A program made the translations under genes and the position numbers. From an uncultured Spirochaetaceae bacterium (lineage in GTDB: Bacteria > Spirochaetota > Spirochaetia > Sphaerochaetales > Sphaerochaetaceae), in NCBI GenBank assembly GCA_944392985.1, contig CALXYL010000016.1:1-49933 (forward strand): a DNA stretch of 49,933 bases, written 5' to 3'. Shown in pieces: positions 17,443 through 25,357 of this stretch. Positions within the stretch are counted from its first letter, which is position 1. Every line of letters begins with the position of its first letter. The notes below the pieces were generated by a model. It was given only the letters and a program-made list of their open reading frames with translations. It made no database searches and was not told the DNA's origin.

Positions 17443-17778
17443 ATGGACGCAAAGCTGCTTCTGAAACTGACAGATGATGATGGATTGCCCTTCTTCGGAC
17501 CGGGTGTTGCTGAGCTGTTTGACCTGATAGAGGAAACAGGATCAGTCAGGCATGCATCTGAGCGGATGGGACTTTCATATTCAAAGGCATGGAAGATGAT
17601 CCGAGGAGCGGAGAAGGCTGTCGGAAAGGAAGCAGTGATGCGCACACAGGGTGGAAAAGGCGGAGGAAGGGCCTCTCTGACAGAAAACGGGAAGAAGCTC
17701 CTTGAAGCCTACAGGAGACTTGAGGCAGAGATGGATGGGCATCTGGCCAGATGCAAAGGAGAGTTCCTTGAAGCGTAG
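17443..17778 (+). CDS. ModE-type HTH regulator lacking the molybdate-binding domain
   Basis: This 111-residue protein is a winged helix-turn-helix of the ModE N-terminal type. VAELFDLIEETGSVRHASERMGLSYSKAWKMI is the HTH, and GGKGGGRASLTENGKKLLEAYRRLE is the characteristic wing and linker. The molbindin domains that sense molybdate in full ModE are missing, so the signal must be sensed in another way. Its gene heads an operon with an ABC transporter and has a strong promoter, which fits local control of metal-oxyanion uptake. Confidence 0.85.
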   Translation: MDAKLLLKLTDDDGLPFFGPGVAELFDLIEETGSVRHASERMGLSYSKAWKMIRGAEKAVGKEAVMRTQGGKGGGRASLTENGKKLLEAYRRLEAEMDGHLARCKGEFLEA

Positions 17779-18781
17779 ACCTCTGACGATCATCACAGCC
17801 CTTGCAATCCTCTATGCCGCAGTAGCAATACTCTCCTTTTCCATCGGACGCTACCCTGTAGGACCATGGGATCTGATACGGATACTGCTTTCGAGGGTAT
17901 TTCCGATCACTCCTGACTGGACGCCGCAGGCTGAATCTGTTGTATTCAGCATCAGGCTGCCGCGCATCATCGCATCCTCGCTGATCGGAGCAGGCCTTTC
18001 CCTCTCTGGACTGATCTTCCAGATCATATTCCGCAATCCAATGGTCTCTCCCGATGTCCTCGGAACATCTACCGGAGCAGGATTCGGTGCCGCACTTGCC
18101 CTGCTATGGGCACTGCCTTCATACACGATGCCTACGGCGGCGTTCATCATGGGTATCGCGGCGGTTCTCCTCGTCTGGCTCATCGCATCAAGAGTGCCAT
18201 CCAACCAGGTGCTTGGTCTCATCCTCGGTGGCATCATGATCAGCTCCCTCTTCCAGTCAGGAACGAGCTTCATCAAGCTGGTGGCAGATCCTGAAGATGA
18301 GCTTCCGGCCATCACATACTTCCTCATGGGGTCGCTATCAGGCGCGGGAATGGATGAAGTGAAGATACTCCTGCCTCCATCGATCATTGCCATTATCCCG
18401 ATGATTCTTCTGTCATGGAGAATGAACCTGCTATCGCTTCCAGAGGAGGAAGCGCTCTCGCTTGGCGTAAGCACGAAGCTGATCAGAGGCATCGCGATCG
18501 CCTCCGCAACGCTGCTTACTGCTTCATCCGTAGCGGTTGCCGGTGTGATCGGATGGGTCGGCCTCGTCATTCCGCATATCACGCGCATGGCTGTCGGATC
18601 CGACGCGAGGAGAACCATTCCCGCATCGCTTCTCCTTGGAGCAGCGTTCCTTACCGCAGTGGATACACTCTCACGCTCGGTCACCTACTCAGAGATACCG
18701 ATCGGCATACTCACCTCATTCATCGGTGCTCCGTTCTTCCTTTATCTGATCGTGAAGGAGGGCAGACGCAATGAGGCTTGA
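17768..18781 (+). CDS. FecCD-family ABC permease, likely molybdate/tungstate
   Basis: This integral membrane protein of about 337 residues has many hydrophobic helices and the BtuC/FecCD signatures RLPRIIASSLIGAGLSLSG, FRNPMVSPDVLGTSTGAGFGA, and GVIGWVGLVIPHITRM. I place the start at TTG 17768, preceded by AAAGGAGAG; upstream ATG codons lie inside the regulator gene in another frame. It overlaps the regulator by 11 bases. Family members import iron chelates, B12 or, in the MolBCA type, molybdate and tungstate. The substrate is inferred from the ModE-like neighbour. Confidence 0.88.
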   Translation: MKRRPLTIITALAILYAAVAILSFSIGRYPVGPWDLIRILLSRVFPITPDWTPQAESVVFSIRLPRIIASSLIGAGLSLSGLIFQIIFRNPMVSPDVLGTSTGAGFGAALALLWALPSYTMPTAAFIMGIAAVLLVWLIASRVPSNQVLGLILGGIMISSLFQSGTSFIKLVADPEDELPAITYFLMGSLSGAGMDEVKILLPPSIIAIIPMILLSWRMNLLSLPEEEALSLGVSTKLIRGIAIASATLLTASSVAVAGVIGWVGLVIPHITRMAVGSDARRTIPASLLLGAAFLTAVDTLSRSVTYSEIPIGILTSFIGAPFFLYLIVKEGRRNEA

Positions 18782-19544
18782 AGCCAATGGACTTTCATTC
18801 AGCTACAGCAGGCGGGATGTGCTCAGCGATATCTCATTCACAATCGAGGACGGCAGATCACTCGCGCTCCTCGGACGGAACGGATCGGGAAAGACAACGC
18901 TGCTGCGGCTTCTTCTTGGCTTCCTGAAACCCGATGAAGGTGAAGTGCTTATCGATGGAAGGAATGCAGAGGAGATGACAGGAAGGGAAAGAGCCAGATG
19001 CATCGCATACATTCCACAGTCCTCCTCATCCGTCTATGCCTACTCCGTCCTGGAAATGGTCATGATGGGATGCGCCCCTGCCCTCTCCATCTTCCAGAAA
19101 CCGGGGAAAGCAGATAGGGAGAAAGCAGAAGAGGCGCTTGAGACCCTTGGCATCCAGGATCTCGGCAGGCGTTCTGTCAATGCAATATCAGGGGGAGAAA
19201 GGCAGCTTGCCCTCATCGCACGCGCCCTCACCCAGAACGCACGTATCCTGCTTCTTGATGAACCGACTTCATCCCTCGATTACTCCAACCAGCTTCTGGT
19301 TATGGAAACGCTGGAAAAGCTCAGGGATAGAGGATACTCAATCCTGTTCTCAACGCATAACCCTGAACAGGCCCTGATGAATGCGACAGATGTCCTCATC
19401 CTGCAGCACCATCGACTTTCCTTCCTGGGCAAGCCGGAAGGGCTTCTTGATGGGGAGAAGCTGGAAAAGCTGTATGGAAGAGGTCTCTGCATAAAGCGCG
19501 TCAACACAGGTGAGAATGAAAGGATCATCTGCATTCCGAGGTAA
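18771..19544 (+). CDS. FecE-type ABC transporter ATPase
   Basis: This 257-residue ATPase has Walker A GRNGSGKT (residues 35-42), signature ISGGERQLALIARAL, Walker B ILLLDEPTSSLDY and the switch His in FSTHNPEQAL. The layout is that of the FecE/BtuD ATPases that pair with FecCD permeases. The ATG overlaps the permease stop by 11 bases. A C-terminal extension of some 25 residues (LYGRGLCIKRVNTGENERIICIPR) is usual for the family. Confidence 0.93.
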   Translation: MRLEANGLSFSYSRRDVLSDISFTIEDGRSLALLGRNGSGKTTLLRLLLGFLKPDEGEVLIDGRNAEEMTGRERARCIAYIPQSSSSVYAYSVLEMVMMGCAPALSIFQKPGKADREKAEEALETLGIQDLGRRSVNAISGGERQLALIARALTQNARILLLDEPTSSLDYSNQLLVMETLEKLRDRGYSILFSTHNPEQALMNATDVLILQHHRLSFLGKPEGLLDGEKLEKLYGRGLCIKRVNTGENERIICIPR

Positions 19545-19546
19545 AC

Positions 19547-20218
19547 ATGTGGTGGGACGAGGAAAGGATCGGATGGTACCGGAGGGCGGCAGAGGAAACA
19601 GGCTTCCATATGGCCCTTGCGGATGCAATAGAACCCTTTCTGCCTAAGGCAGGGAGGATACTTGAGCTCGGCTGCGGTCTGGGATATGTCGCAGAGATAC
19701 TCAGCAGAAGAGGCCATATGATAACAGCCACCGATATAGACGGAAACGCGATCAGGAACGCACGGAAACGCACAGGACTTGATATCTACTCAACCCTTGA
19801 TGCAGAGGCTCCTCTCCCGGATAGCGATGCGATCATCATGCTCTTCTTCGGCAGGCTCGCCGAGAAAAAGGATGCTATGCGCTATCTTGAGCATACGGGA
19901 AGGATCATCTATGTCATATCAGAGCACCGGGGCCAGAGTAGCATGCTGCGGAAAACCGAAGGTGACCCCTCCAGGACGATGCTCTCACTCGATTCGGAGC
20001 CCCGCCTGAAATACACCAGATACCCATTCACTGCTGATTTCGACCAGCCCCTTGCATCCAAGGAGGAAGCTGGAAGATTCATTTCGCGCATGTACGGGGA
20101 AGAGAGAGCATCTGCATACATGCGGTATCTCAGGAAAGATAACGAAGGATATGTGCTCCCGAACAGGAAGCACGCATCAATATTCATCATCGAACATAAA
20201 GGAGGAACAGCAATATGA
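19547..20218 (+). CDS. Class I SAM-dependent methyltransferase inside the ABC operon
   Basis: A 223-residue protein with the SAM-binding motif I ILELGCGLGYVAEIL (about residues 38-52) and an acidic end of strand 2 (TATDID). The C-terminal half is less conserved and contains DSEPRLKYTRYPFTADFDQPL. It starts two bases after the ATPase stop and overlaps the binding-protein gene by four bases, so it is an integral part of the transporter operon. The substrate is unknown; a role in modifying or detoxifying an imported metal or chelator is possible but not shown. Confidence 0.85.
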   Translation: MWWDEERIGWYRRAAEETGFHMALADAIEPFLPKAGRILELGCGLGYVAEILSRRGHMITATDIDGNAIRNARKRTGLDIYSTLDAEAPLPDSDAIIMLFFGRLAEKKDAMRYLEHTGRIIYVISEHRGQSSMLRKTEGDPSRTMLSLDSEPRLKYTRYPFTADFDQPLASKEEAGRFISRMYGEERASAYMRYLRKDNEGYVLPNRKHASIFIIEHKGGTAI

Positions 20219-21240
20219 GGAGAATCATCATTCTGCTTCTTGCGGCAGCGATGCTCATTCCGCTTCCAGCCGTATCATTCACCGACTCGCTGGGACGGAC
20301 CGTGGAGCTTCCGGAGACACTGGAACGGATCGTGCCATCTGGAAACCTGGCACAGCTTGTTCTCTATTCAATCGCACCGGAGAGGATCGTCGGCTGGTCA
20401 TCAAGGCTCTCAGGAAGCGCGGTGGAATACTTTGTGCAGGATGTCGTCAACCTGCCGGTATTCGGCACATTCTATGGAAGGAAGGCGAATCTCAACAAGG
20501 AAGCGCTGATGTCAGCAGATCCAGATGTCGTCATTGACATGGGAGAGATAAAGGGAACAAGGGAGGAGATGGCCGCAGAACTCGATGATCTGCAGAACAG
20601 CATCATGATACCAGTGATCTTCATCGAGGCATATCTAGACAATACCCCCGAAGTCTATCGCACACTGGGAACCCTTCTCGGCAAGGAAGAGAAAGGAGAG
20701 GCGCTTGCCCTGTACGCAGAGGAGGCCATCTCGATGGCAGCCGAAGCAAGGGAAGCTATCAAAGAGCCTGTGACGGTCTACTATTCCTCCTCAGAGGATG
20801 GGCTTGAGGCAATAGCTGAAGGCAATTTCCATGGTGAGGTGATTGAGAAGATCGGAGGAAAGAACATCGTGCCCGCTTCTTTCGGCTCATCATCGAACAA
20901 GGTTTCGATGGAACAGCTCTACATCTGGGACCCCGATGTCATACTGCTATCAGAGGAGGAGGCGTACGAGGACGCCGTTTCCGGCAAGGGCGTATGGAGG
21001 AACCTGAGGGCAGAGGAGGAAGGCAATGTCTACCTTATACCATCAGAGCCGTATCCCTTCCTTGACAGCCCTCCTGCAACAAACAGGATCATAGGAATCT
21101 ACTGGCTTGGCAACCTGCTCTACCCTGATCTCTATCCTGTGGATATCGTGGAAAAGACAAAGGAGTTCTATTCACTGTACTACAGCCATCCTCTCTCTGA
21201 CGAGGAAGCTGCGCAGATCCTCCATCTTGACCTGTTATGA
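20215..21240 (+). CDS. FecB/BtuF-like periplasmic binding protein of the ABC transporter
   Basis: A 341-residue secreted protein with a Sec signal peptide (MRRIIILLLAAAMLIPLPAVSF) and no lipobox cysteine, so it is a soluble periplasmic protein. The mature part begins TDSLGRTVELPETLERIVPSG, as in the class III periplasmic binding proteins of the FecB/TroA type, and contains ADPDVVIDMGEI and WDPDVILLSEEEAY. It delivers the substrate to the permease. The best guess is molybdate or tungstate, judged from the ModE-like gene and the nearby molybdenum hydroxylases, but an iron chelate cannot be excluded. Confidence 0.88.
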   Translation: MRRIIILLLAAAMLIPLPAVSFTDSLGRTVELPETLERIVPSGNLAQLVLYSIAPERIVGWSSRLSGSAVEYFVQDVVNLPVFGTFYGRKANLNKEALMSADPDVVIDMGEIKGTREEMAAELDDLQNSIMIPVIFIEAYLDNTPEVYRTLGTLLGKEEKGEALALYAEEAISMAAEAREAIKEPVTVYYSSSEDGLEAIAEGNFHGEVIEKIGGKNIVPASFGSSSNKVSMEQLYIWDPDVILLSEEEAYEDAVSGKGVWRNLRAEEEGNVYLIPSEPYPFLDSPPATNRIIGIYWLGNLLYPDLYPVDIVEKTKEFYSLYYSHPLSDEEAAQILHLDLL

Positions 21241-21243
21241 AAC

Positions 21244-21264
21244 AAGGCGGGTGTACCCCGCCTT
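21244..21264 (+). terminator. Bidirectional rho-independent terminator
   Basis: An 8-bp perfect stem (AAGGCGGG, loop TGTAC, CCCGCCTT) lies four bases after the binding-protein stop. It is followed by a T-rich stretch GCCTTCTTT on the plus strand. It sits between convergent genes and probably also ends the ygeW message. Confidence 0.8.
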
Positions 21265-21281
21265 GCCTTCTTTGAGGATCC

Positions 21282-22487
21282 TTATCTGATCCTTGGTGTT
21301 TCCTTGTCCATCAGCTCTGACAGCTTCGCACCGGGGTGCTTGAACTTCGAAAGGAAGATCATAGCCGCGATGATGTATGGCTTGTAGGAAGCCTCCTTGT
21401 AGAGAGGGACAAGATAGCGGTCGAATACGGAAGCCTCTACCTCACCTTCCTTGCAGGACACGCCTGTGATATCAGCAGGGAGACAATGCATATAGAGAGC
21501 CTTGCCATCCTTCGTGGTCTTCATCAGCTCTTCTGTGCATGTCCAGTCCTTGAACTTCGCGTTGTTCTCAAGGCAGCGCTTCTCCAGATCCTTCAGCTCA
21601 TCGAAGCGGCCTTCACCGACGAGCTTCGTCCTCTCCTCCATAACAGCAAACGGTGCCCATGACTTCGGATAGACGATATCAGCATCCTTGAATGCCTCAG
21701 CCATCGTATTGACCTTTTTGTATGATCCACCTGAAGCCGCTGCGTTCTTCGCCGCGATCTCCTCCACATCGCTCATCACATCATAGCCCTCCGGGTGAGC
21801 AAGAACGACATCCATACCAAAGCGCGTGAAAAGCCCGATAACACCCTGGGGAACAGAAAGCGGCTTGCCATATGACGGCGAATATGCCCAGGTCATGGCA
21901 ACCTTCTTGCCCTTGAGGTTCTCGACACCTCCGAAGTGGTTGATGACATGGAGGATATCGGCCATGCACTGCGTCGGGTGATCGATATCACACTGCAGGT
22001 TGACGAGTGTCGGCCTCTGCTCAAGAACGCCATCCCTATAGCCTTCCTGCACCGCCTCGGAAACGCTCTTCATATAGGTGTAGCCCTTGCCGATGTACAT
22101 ATCATCGCGGATACCGATGACATCAGCCATAAAAGAGATCATGTTCGCAGTCTCCCTCACAGTCTCGCCATGCGCGATCTGGGACACCTTCTCATCAAGG
22201 TCCTGGACCTCAAGTCCAAGGAGATTGCATGCGGAAGCAAAAGAGAATCTCGTGCGGGTGGAATTATCGCGGAAGATCGAGATGCCAAGGCCGGAATCAA
22301 AGACCTTGGATGAGATATTGTTCTCCCTCATCCCCCTCAGAATCTCAGCCACCTTGAACACAGCGGCAATCTCATCGTCGCTCTCCTTCCAGGTATGGAA
22401 GAAATCATTAAGGTACATGTTCGATGTGTTGAGCTTTTCAAGCTCAGCTATCATCCTGCGGATCTCACCCTTATCTCTGGCCATCAT
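21282..22487 (-). CDS. ygeW: YgeW, knotted carbamoyltransferase of unknown substrate
   Basis: This 401-residue protein belongs to the aspartate/ornithine carbamoyltransferase superfamily. The carbamoyl-phosphate loop is FRDNSTRTRFSFASACNLLG, and later motifs are LQCDIDHPTQCMADIL, MTWAYSPSYGKPL and ALYMHCLPADITG. The YgeW subgroup is found in selenium-molybdenum hydroxylase loci. Work on gut anaerobes places it in purine/urate breakdown, where it may release carbamoyl phosphate from a ureido intermediate. The start at 22487 or the adjoining ATG at 22484 follows AAGGAGG. The gene has its own promoter. Confidence 0.95.
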   Translation of the reverse strand: MMARDKGEIRRMIAELEKLNTSNMYLNDFFHTWKESDDEIAAVFKVAEILRGMRENNISSKVFDSGLGISIFRDNSTRTRFSFASACNLLGLEVQDLDEKVSQIAHGETVRETANMISFMADVIGIRDDMYIGKGYTYMKSVSEAVQEGYRDGVLEQRPTLVNLQCDIDHPTQCMADILHVINHFGGVENLKGKKVAMTWAYSPSYGKPLSVPQGVIGLFTRFGMDVVLAHPEGYDVMSDVEEIAAKNAAASGGSYKKVNTMAEAFKDADIVYPKSWAPFAVMEERTKLVGEGRFDELKDLEKRCLENNAKFKDWTCTEELMKTTKDGKALYMHCLPADITGVSCKEGEVEASVFDRYLVPLYKEASYKPYIIAAMIFLSKFKHPGAKLSELMDKETPRIR

Positions 22488-22510
22488 GGTCCTCCTTGGA
22501 TTGCATCAAA

Positions 22511-22539
22511 ACTCTATCACAGCATCGATGGGAACGCAA
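22511..22539 (-). promoter_or_regulatory. ygeW promoter
   Basis: On the minus strand TTGCGT (22534-22539), a 17-base spacer and TAGAGT (22511-22516) lie upstream of ygeW, predicting a leader of about 17 bases. A 15-bp GTTGC-N5-GTTGC element (22546-22560) lies six bases upstream of the -35. Confidence 0.5.
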
Positions 22540-22545
22540 TCAGAC

Positions 22546-22560
22546 GTTGCATCCTGTTGC
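22546..22560 (+). promoter_or_regulatory. GTTGC-N5-GTTGC element upstream of ygeW
   Basis: GTTGCATCCTGTTGC matches 14 of 15 bases of the element upstream of ygfK (42100-42114). The two GTTGC copies are spaced 10 bases apart, one helical turn. Here it is oriented opposite to the gene. It is a candidate regulator site; the regulator is unknown. Confidence 0.4.
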
Positions 22561-22562
22561 GA

Positions 22563-22802
22563 TTACCCCTTCTGGAGCAGGTGTTCCGGCACTTCGCTGC
22601 CATCGCTCTCGTGCCCATTATAGTATTCGACATCGGCTTCCGTCATATCATACCCAAGCTCCCTGGCAAAGGGGATGAGGACCTCCCTTGTGATGTCAGA
22701 TGCACTGCCGGGGTAATCCATTATCCTTGCATCCAGCTCCTTGCGGGCCTCATCATCCTCATCAAGATAGAGCAGGAAAGCATCCATGAGGTTATCTGCC
22801 AT
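22563..22802 (-). CDS. Small Nif11-like protein after selD
   Basis: A 79-residue acidic protein starting at ATG 22802 after GGAGGGG. It begins MADNLMDAFLLYLDEDDEARKEL and continues LIPFARELGYDMTEADVEYY, which has the pattern of Nif11 domains (a helix with charged residues, then A-x-E-x-G-Y-x-x-T-x-x-D/E). Nif11 domains are known as leader peptides of ribosomally made natural products and in nitrogen-fixation loci. There is no Gly-Gly cleavage site or Cys-rich core here, so a peptide-precursor role is not supported. It lies 20 bp after selD and is probably co-transcribed with it. Confidence 0.65.
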   Translation of the reverse strand: MADNLMDAFLLYLDEDDEARKELDARIMDYPGSASDITREVLIPFARELGYDMTEADVEYYNGHESDGSEVPEHLLQKG

Positions 22803-22821
22803 GCTCCCCTCCATATGGGGA

Positions 22822-23835
22822 TTATACCACAGCAACAGCCCTGTCCTGCCTGGCTATGACGCGCCCTATGCAGAACGCCTCTCCATACCGCCTCAGATAC
22901 TGATCGGCATCCTCAGGAGGCATGAACAGCAGAAGGCCACCAGAGGTCTCAGGAGAGAAGAGCATGTCACGGAAGACAATGGAAGCAGTGCTTGGAATGA
23001 GGACTTTATCAGCAAGATAATCCTCATTGGTGTAGCGTCCCTCAGGAACGAATCCATACCGCGCCGCATCCTCTGCGCCTCCAAGGAATTCCAGTGCACT
23101 GCTGTCAATGCGTACAGTCACGCCAGAAGCCGAAGCAGCCTCATATGAATGTCCCATAAGCGAGAATCCCGTCACATCGGTAGCGGCATGGACACAAAGC
23201 CCATCAGCTGCCTCTTTCGCTCCTTTATTGAGAAGCCTCATCTGGGTTATCGCCTCAGCGGCATCTGTCTCCCCCGCCTTATGGGCTGTCATCAGAAGCC
23301 CTACCCCGAGCTTCTTCGTGAGGATCACGGCATCACCTTCCCGTGCTCCGCTGTTTGACCAGATCCTGTCCTTTCTGGCAAAGCCTGTCACAGCAAGCCC
23401 GAACTTCGGCTCCCTATCTGATAGCGTATGGCCACCCGCGATGACAGCGCCCGCTTCCCCAGTCTTTCTTATGGCGCCTTCCATGATACGGCGCATCACC
23501 GAGATATCCAGACAGGACGGGAAGCACATCAGGCTCATGGCAATCCGTGGTTCCCCTCCCATCGCGTAGATATCCGAAATCGCATTCGCGGCAGCTATCT
23601 CTCCGAATATCTCCGGATCATCGACCATGGGAGGGAAGAAATCGACTGTCTCTATCAGTACGCGCCCATCGCCAAGATCGTAGACAAGCGCATCATCCGA
23701 GCTTTCAAATCCCTCAAGCAGCTGTGATGGTGCACGCTGCTCCAGATCATCAAGTGCCTTATGCAGTTCCCCTGGCGGCAGCTTTGCGTTGCAGCCTGAG
23801 CTGCGTACCAGTGATGTCAGCCTCACTTCTTCCAT
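22822..23835 (-). CDS. selD: Selenide, water dikinase
   Basis: This 337-residue SelD makes selenophosphate from selenide and ATP. The catalytic pair Cys15 and Lys18 lies in SSGCNAKLPPG; the residue at the usual Sec/Cys position is Cys. Further family motifs are ETVDFFPPMVDDP, AANAISDIYAMGGEP, AGGHTLSD and HAATDVTGFSLMGH. The start at 23835 is preferred to 23847. It overlaps the DUF3343 gene and belongs to a run of selenium genes (yedE, tusA-like, DUF3343, selD). No selA, selB or Sec-tRNA gene is in the window, so selenophosphate may serve the molybdenum hydroxylases. Confidence 0.96.
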   Translation of the reverse strand: MEEVRLTSLVRSSGCNAKLPPGELHKALDDLEQRAPSQLLEGFESSDDALVYDLGDGRVLIETVDFFPPMVDDPEIFGEIAAANAISDIYAMGGEPRIAMSLMCFPSCLDISVMRRIMEGAIRKTGEAGAVIAGGHTLSDREPKFGLAVTGFARKDRIWSNSGAREGDAVILTKKLGVGLLMTAHKAGETDAAEAITQMRLLNKGAKEAADGLCVHAATDVTGFSLMGHSYEAASASGVTVRIDSSALEFLGGAEDAARYGFVPEGRYTNEDYLADKVLIPSTASIVFRDMLFSPETSGGLLLFMPPEDADQYLRRYGEAFCIGRVIARQDRAVAVV

Positions 23836-24056
23836 ACAACCCTCCATTCCTCCCCATCCATCTCATAGACAGCTTCCGTATTCTCATCAGCATCGGAAGG
23901 ACTGAACGGCGAGGAGAAGAATACCGCCGTACCGCATGACGACGAGAGAGAACGCGGAACAGGACGCAGCATGGCATCCCCGCCGATCCGCTTCCTGAAC
24001 ATGATGGCCCCATAGTGGCTATGGAATGTCGCTACCTTGCTATGTGGAGAATCCAA
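23823..24056 (-). CDS. DUF3343 protein, putative selenium/sulfur carrier
   Basis: A 77-residue protein with the DUF3343 signature: an N-terminal FHSHYGAIMFRKRI, then RPVPRSLSSSCGTAVFF with the conserved cysteine. The family is found next to yedE, yedF/tusA and selD, and is proposed to handle sulfur or selenium. TTG at 24056 is the likely start, preceded by a GAGGGAAAGGG stretch. It overlaps the TusA-like gene by 25 bases and selD by 13 bases. Confidence 0.85.
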   Translation of the reverse strand: MDSPHSKVATFHSHYGAIMFRKRIGGDAMLRPVPRSLSSSCGTAVFFSSPFSPSDADENTEAVYEMDGEEWRVVWKK

Positions 24057-24238
24057 CAGCCCTTTCCCTCTTCTGTCCTGACAGAGTAGCCAAGCGCGGT
24101 TGTATAGCGTGTGACATTCTCCTTAGAGGCCCTGTTATCCACAGTGACATCCAGTCCTTCCGGACTGTCCTTCAGTGCTTTCTTCGTCATTATGACTGGT
24201 TCAGGGCAGCTGTATCCCGATGTATCAAGCTCCTTCAT
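24032..24238 (-). CDS. TusA/YedF-like sulfur (selenium) carrier
   Basis: A 68-residue TusA-fold protein with the CPxP-type site in GYSCPEPVIMTKKAL; the cysteine is at about residue 10. The C terminus is VTVDNRASKENVTRYTTALGYSV. In this context it is expected to pass selenium or sulfur as a persulfide or selenosulfide between YedE or the NifS-like enzyme and SelD. The start overlaps the yedE stop by four bases. It is shorter than YedF, lacking a second domain, which the separate DUF3343 gene may replace. Confidence 0.88.
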   Translation of the reverse strand: MKELDTSGYSCPEPVIMTKKALKDSPEGLDVTVDNRASKENVTRYTTALGYSVRTEEGKGCWILHIAR

Positions 24239-25299
24239 TCCTTCCTCCCCTTCAGTGTCGCTGCAACTGCAATCGCAAGCAGGATGATGATGCCCCCCAC
24301 AAGCGCCACCTTGCCATTCAGCCCCGGACCGACGTTTGCAGAGGATGCCAATGAGAAATTATGGGAAATTGCCGCTCCAGCAATCATCCCCAGTACGGCA
24401 GAAGCGCTGTCAGAGGATCCTTCAGCGGCAAGGATAAGCTGGCGAAGCGGACAGCCTCCAAGCATCACAGACCCAAGCCCGACCGCGAACATGCCGAGGA
24501 AGTTCCACAGATGCATCGGGTGCGACACAGGCTGGTCCAGGAATCCAAGATGGAAGCTCCCTGCCACAATATTCCCCACAAGGGAAGCAAGGAAGATTGC
24601 CGCGAAACCTGATATAAGCGTGAAATCCCTGATGAGGATCATATCCCTGATACCCCCTGCCATGCAGAGCCTTGTACGCTCAGCGGCTATGCCGACGACA
24701 AGTCCCGCAAGAAGCGCGGCCGCAACAGGTGCATCCATCGACCCCGGCCCCGTTTCCGAGAAGAGGAATAGCGATGGGACTGCGAGGAACAGGACAAAGA
24801 GCAGCACCGTCGCCGATGGCAGCGCGACCCCTTCAATAGCGCTCTGCCTCTCAGCCTTTCCAAGTGTGAATCCATTGTTTATGAATACGCATCCCACGCC
24901 GATGCCTGCAGCAAACCCAAGAAGTCCGACAAGGGCATTGAGATCGCCTCCCCCAAGGCGCAGCACCATTCTCAGCGGACATCCGAGGAACACGAGGGCA
25001 CCCATCATTACGATGGCTGCGATGATGAAGCGGAGAACAGGAGATGATCCTCCTCTGGGACGGAAATCACCGCGTATGATGCTGATTGAAAAAGCACCGA
25101 TGATTATCCCAATAATCTCCGGCCGGACGTATTCAACGATCGCGGCAGTATGGAAGTGCATTGCACCTGCCGTGTCCCGAAGGAAGCAGGCGATGCAGAA
25201 TCCCATGTTCCCGGGATTGCCAAGCAGCGTAAGCACGACAGCTGCTAAGCCGATGATGATACCTGTGATGATGAGCTTTGGCTTCTCTGTTGATCTCAT
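24235..25299 (-). CDS. yedE: YedE-family putative selenium transporter
   Basis: A 354-residue membrane protein with about ten hydrophobic segments and repeated cysteine motifs: GFCIACFLRD, LGCPLRMVLRLGGGD, RTRLCMAGGIRD and LGGCPLRQLILAAEG. This double-repeat YeeE/YedE architecture transports sulfur or selenium species, and this subgroup is linked to selenium metabolism. It is the first gene of the selenium operon. A TTGTAT-N17-TAACAT promoter (25306-25334) ends six bases before the ATG, so the message may be leaderless. Confidence 0.92.
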   Translation of the reverse strand: MRSTEKPKLIITGIIIGLAAVVLTLLGNPGNMGFCIACFLRDTAGAMHFHTAAIVEYVRPEIIGIIIGAFSISIIRGDFRPRGGSSPVLRFIIAAIVMMGALVFLGCPLRMVLRLGGGDLNALVGLLGFAAGIGVGCVFINNGFTLGKAERQSAIEGVALPSATVLLFVLFLAVPSLFLFSETGPGSMDAPVAAALLAGLVVGIAAERTRLCMAGGIRDMILIRDFTLISGFAAIFLASLVGNIVAGSFHLGFLDQPVSHPMHLWNFLGMFAVGLGSVMLGGCPLRQLILAAEGSSDSASAVLGMIAGAAISHNFSLASSANVGPGLNGKVALVGGIIILLAIAVAATLKGRKE

Positions 25300-25305
25300 G
25301 CCACC

Positions 25306-25334
25306 ATGTTACCATTGTCTGATGCGGAATACAA
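25306..25334 (-). promoter_or_regulatory. yedE promoter
   Basis: On the minus strand TTGTAT (25329-25334), a 17-base spacer and TAACAT (25306-25311) lie directly upstream of the yedE ATG. The promoter overlaps the inverted repeat at 25312-25337. Confidence 0.45.
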
Positions 25335-25337
25335 TGG
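25312..25337. promoter_or_regulatory. Inverted repeat between yedE and the NifS-like gene
   Basis: CCATTGT (25312-25318), 12 bases, then ACAATGG (25331-25337) is a perfect 7-bp inverted repeat. It overlaps the -35 and spacer of the yedE promoter and lies just upstream of the divergent gene's likely -10 (TATGCT, 25346-25351). It is a good candidate operator controlling both directions. Confidence 0.5.
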
Positions 25338-25357
25338 AATCATGATATGCTTTTACC

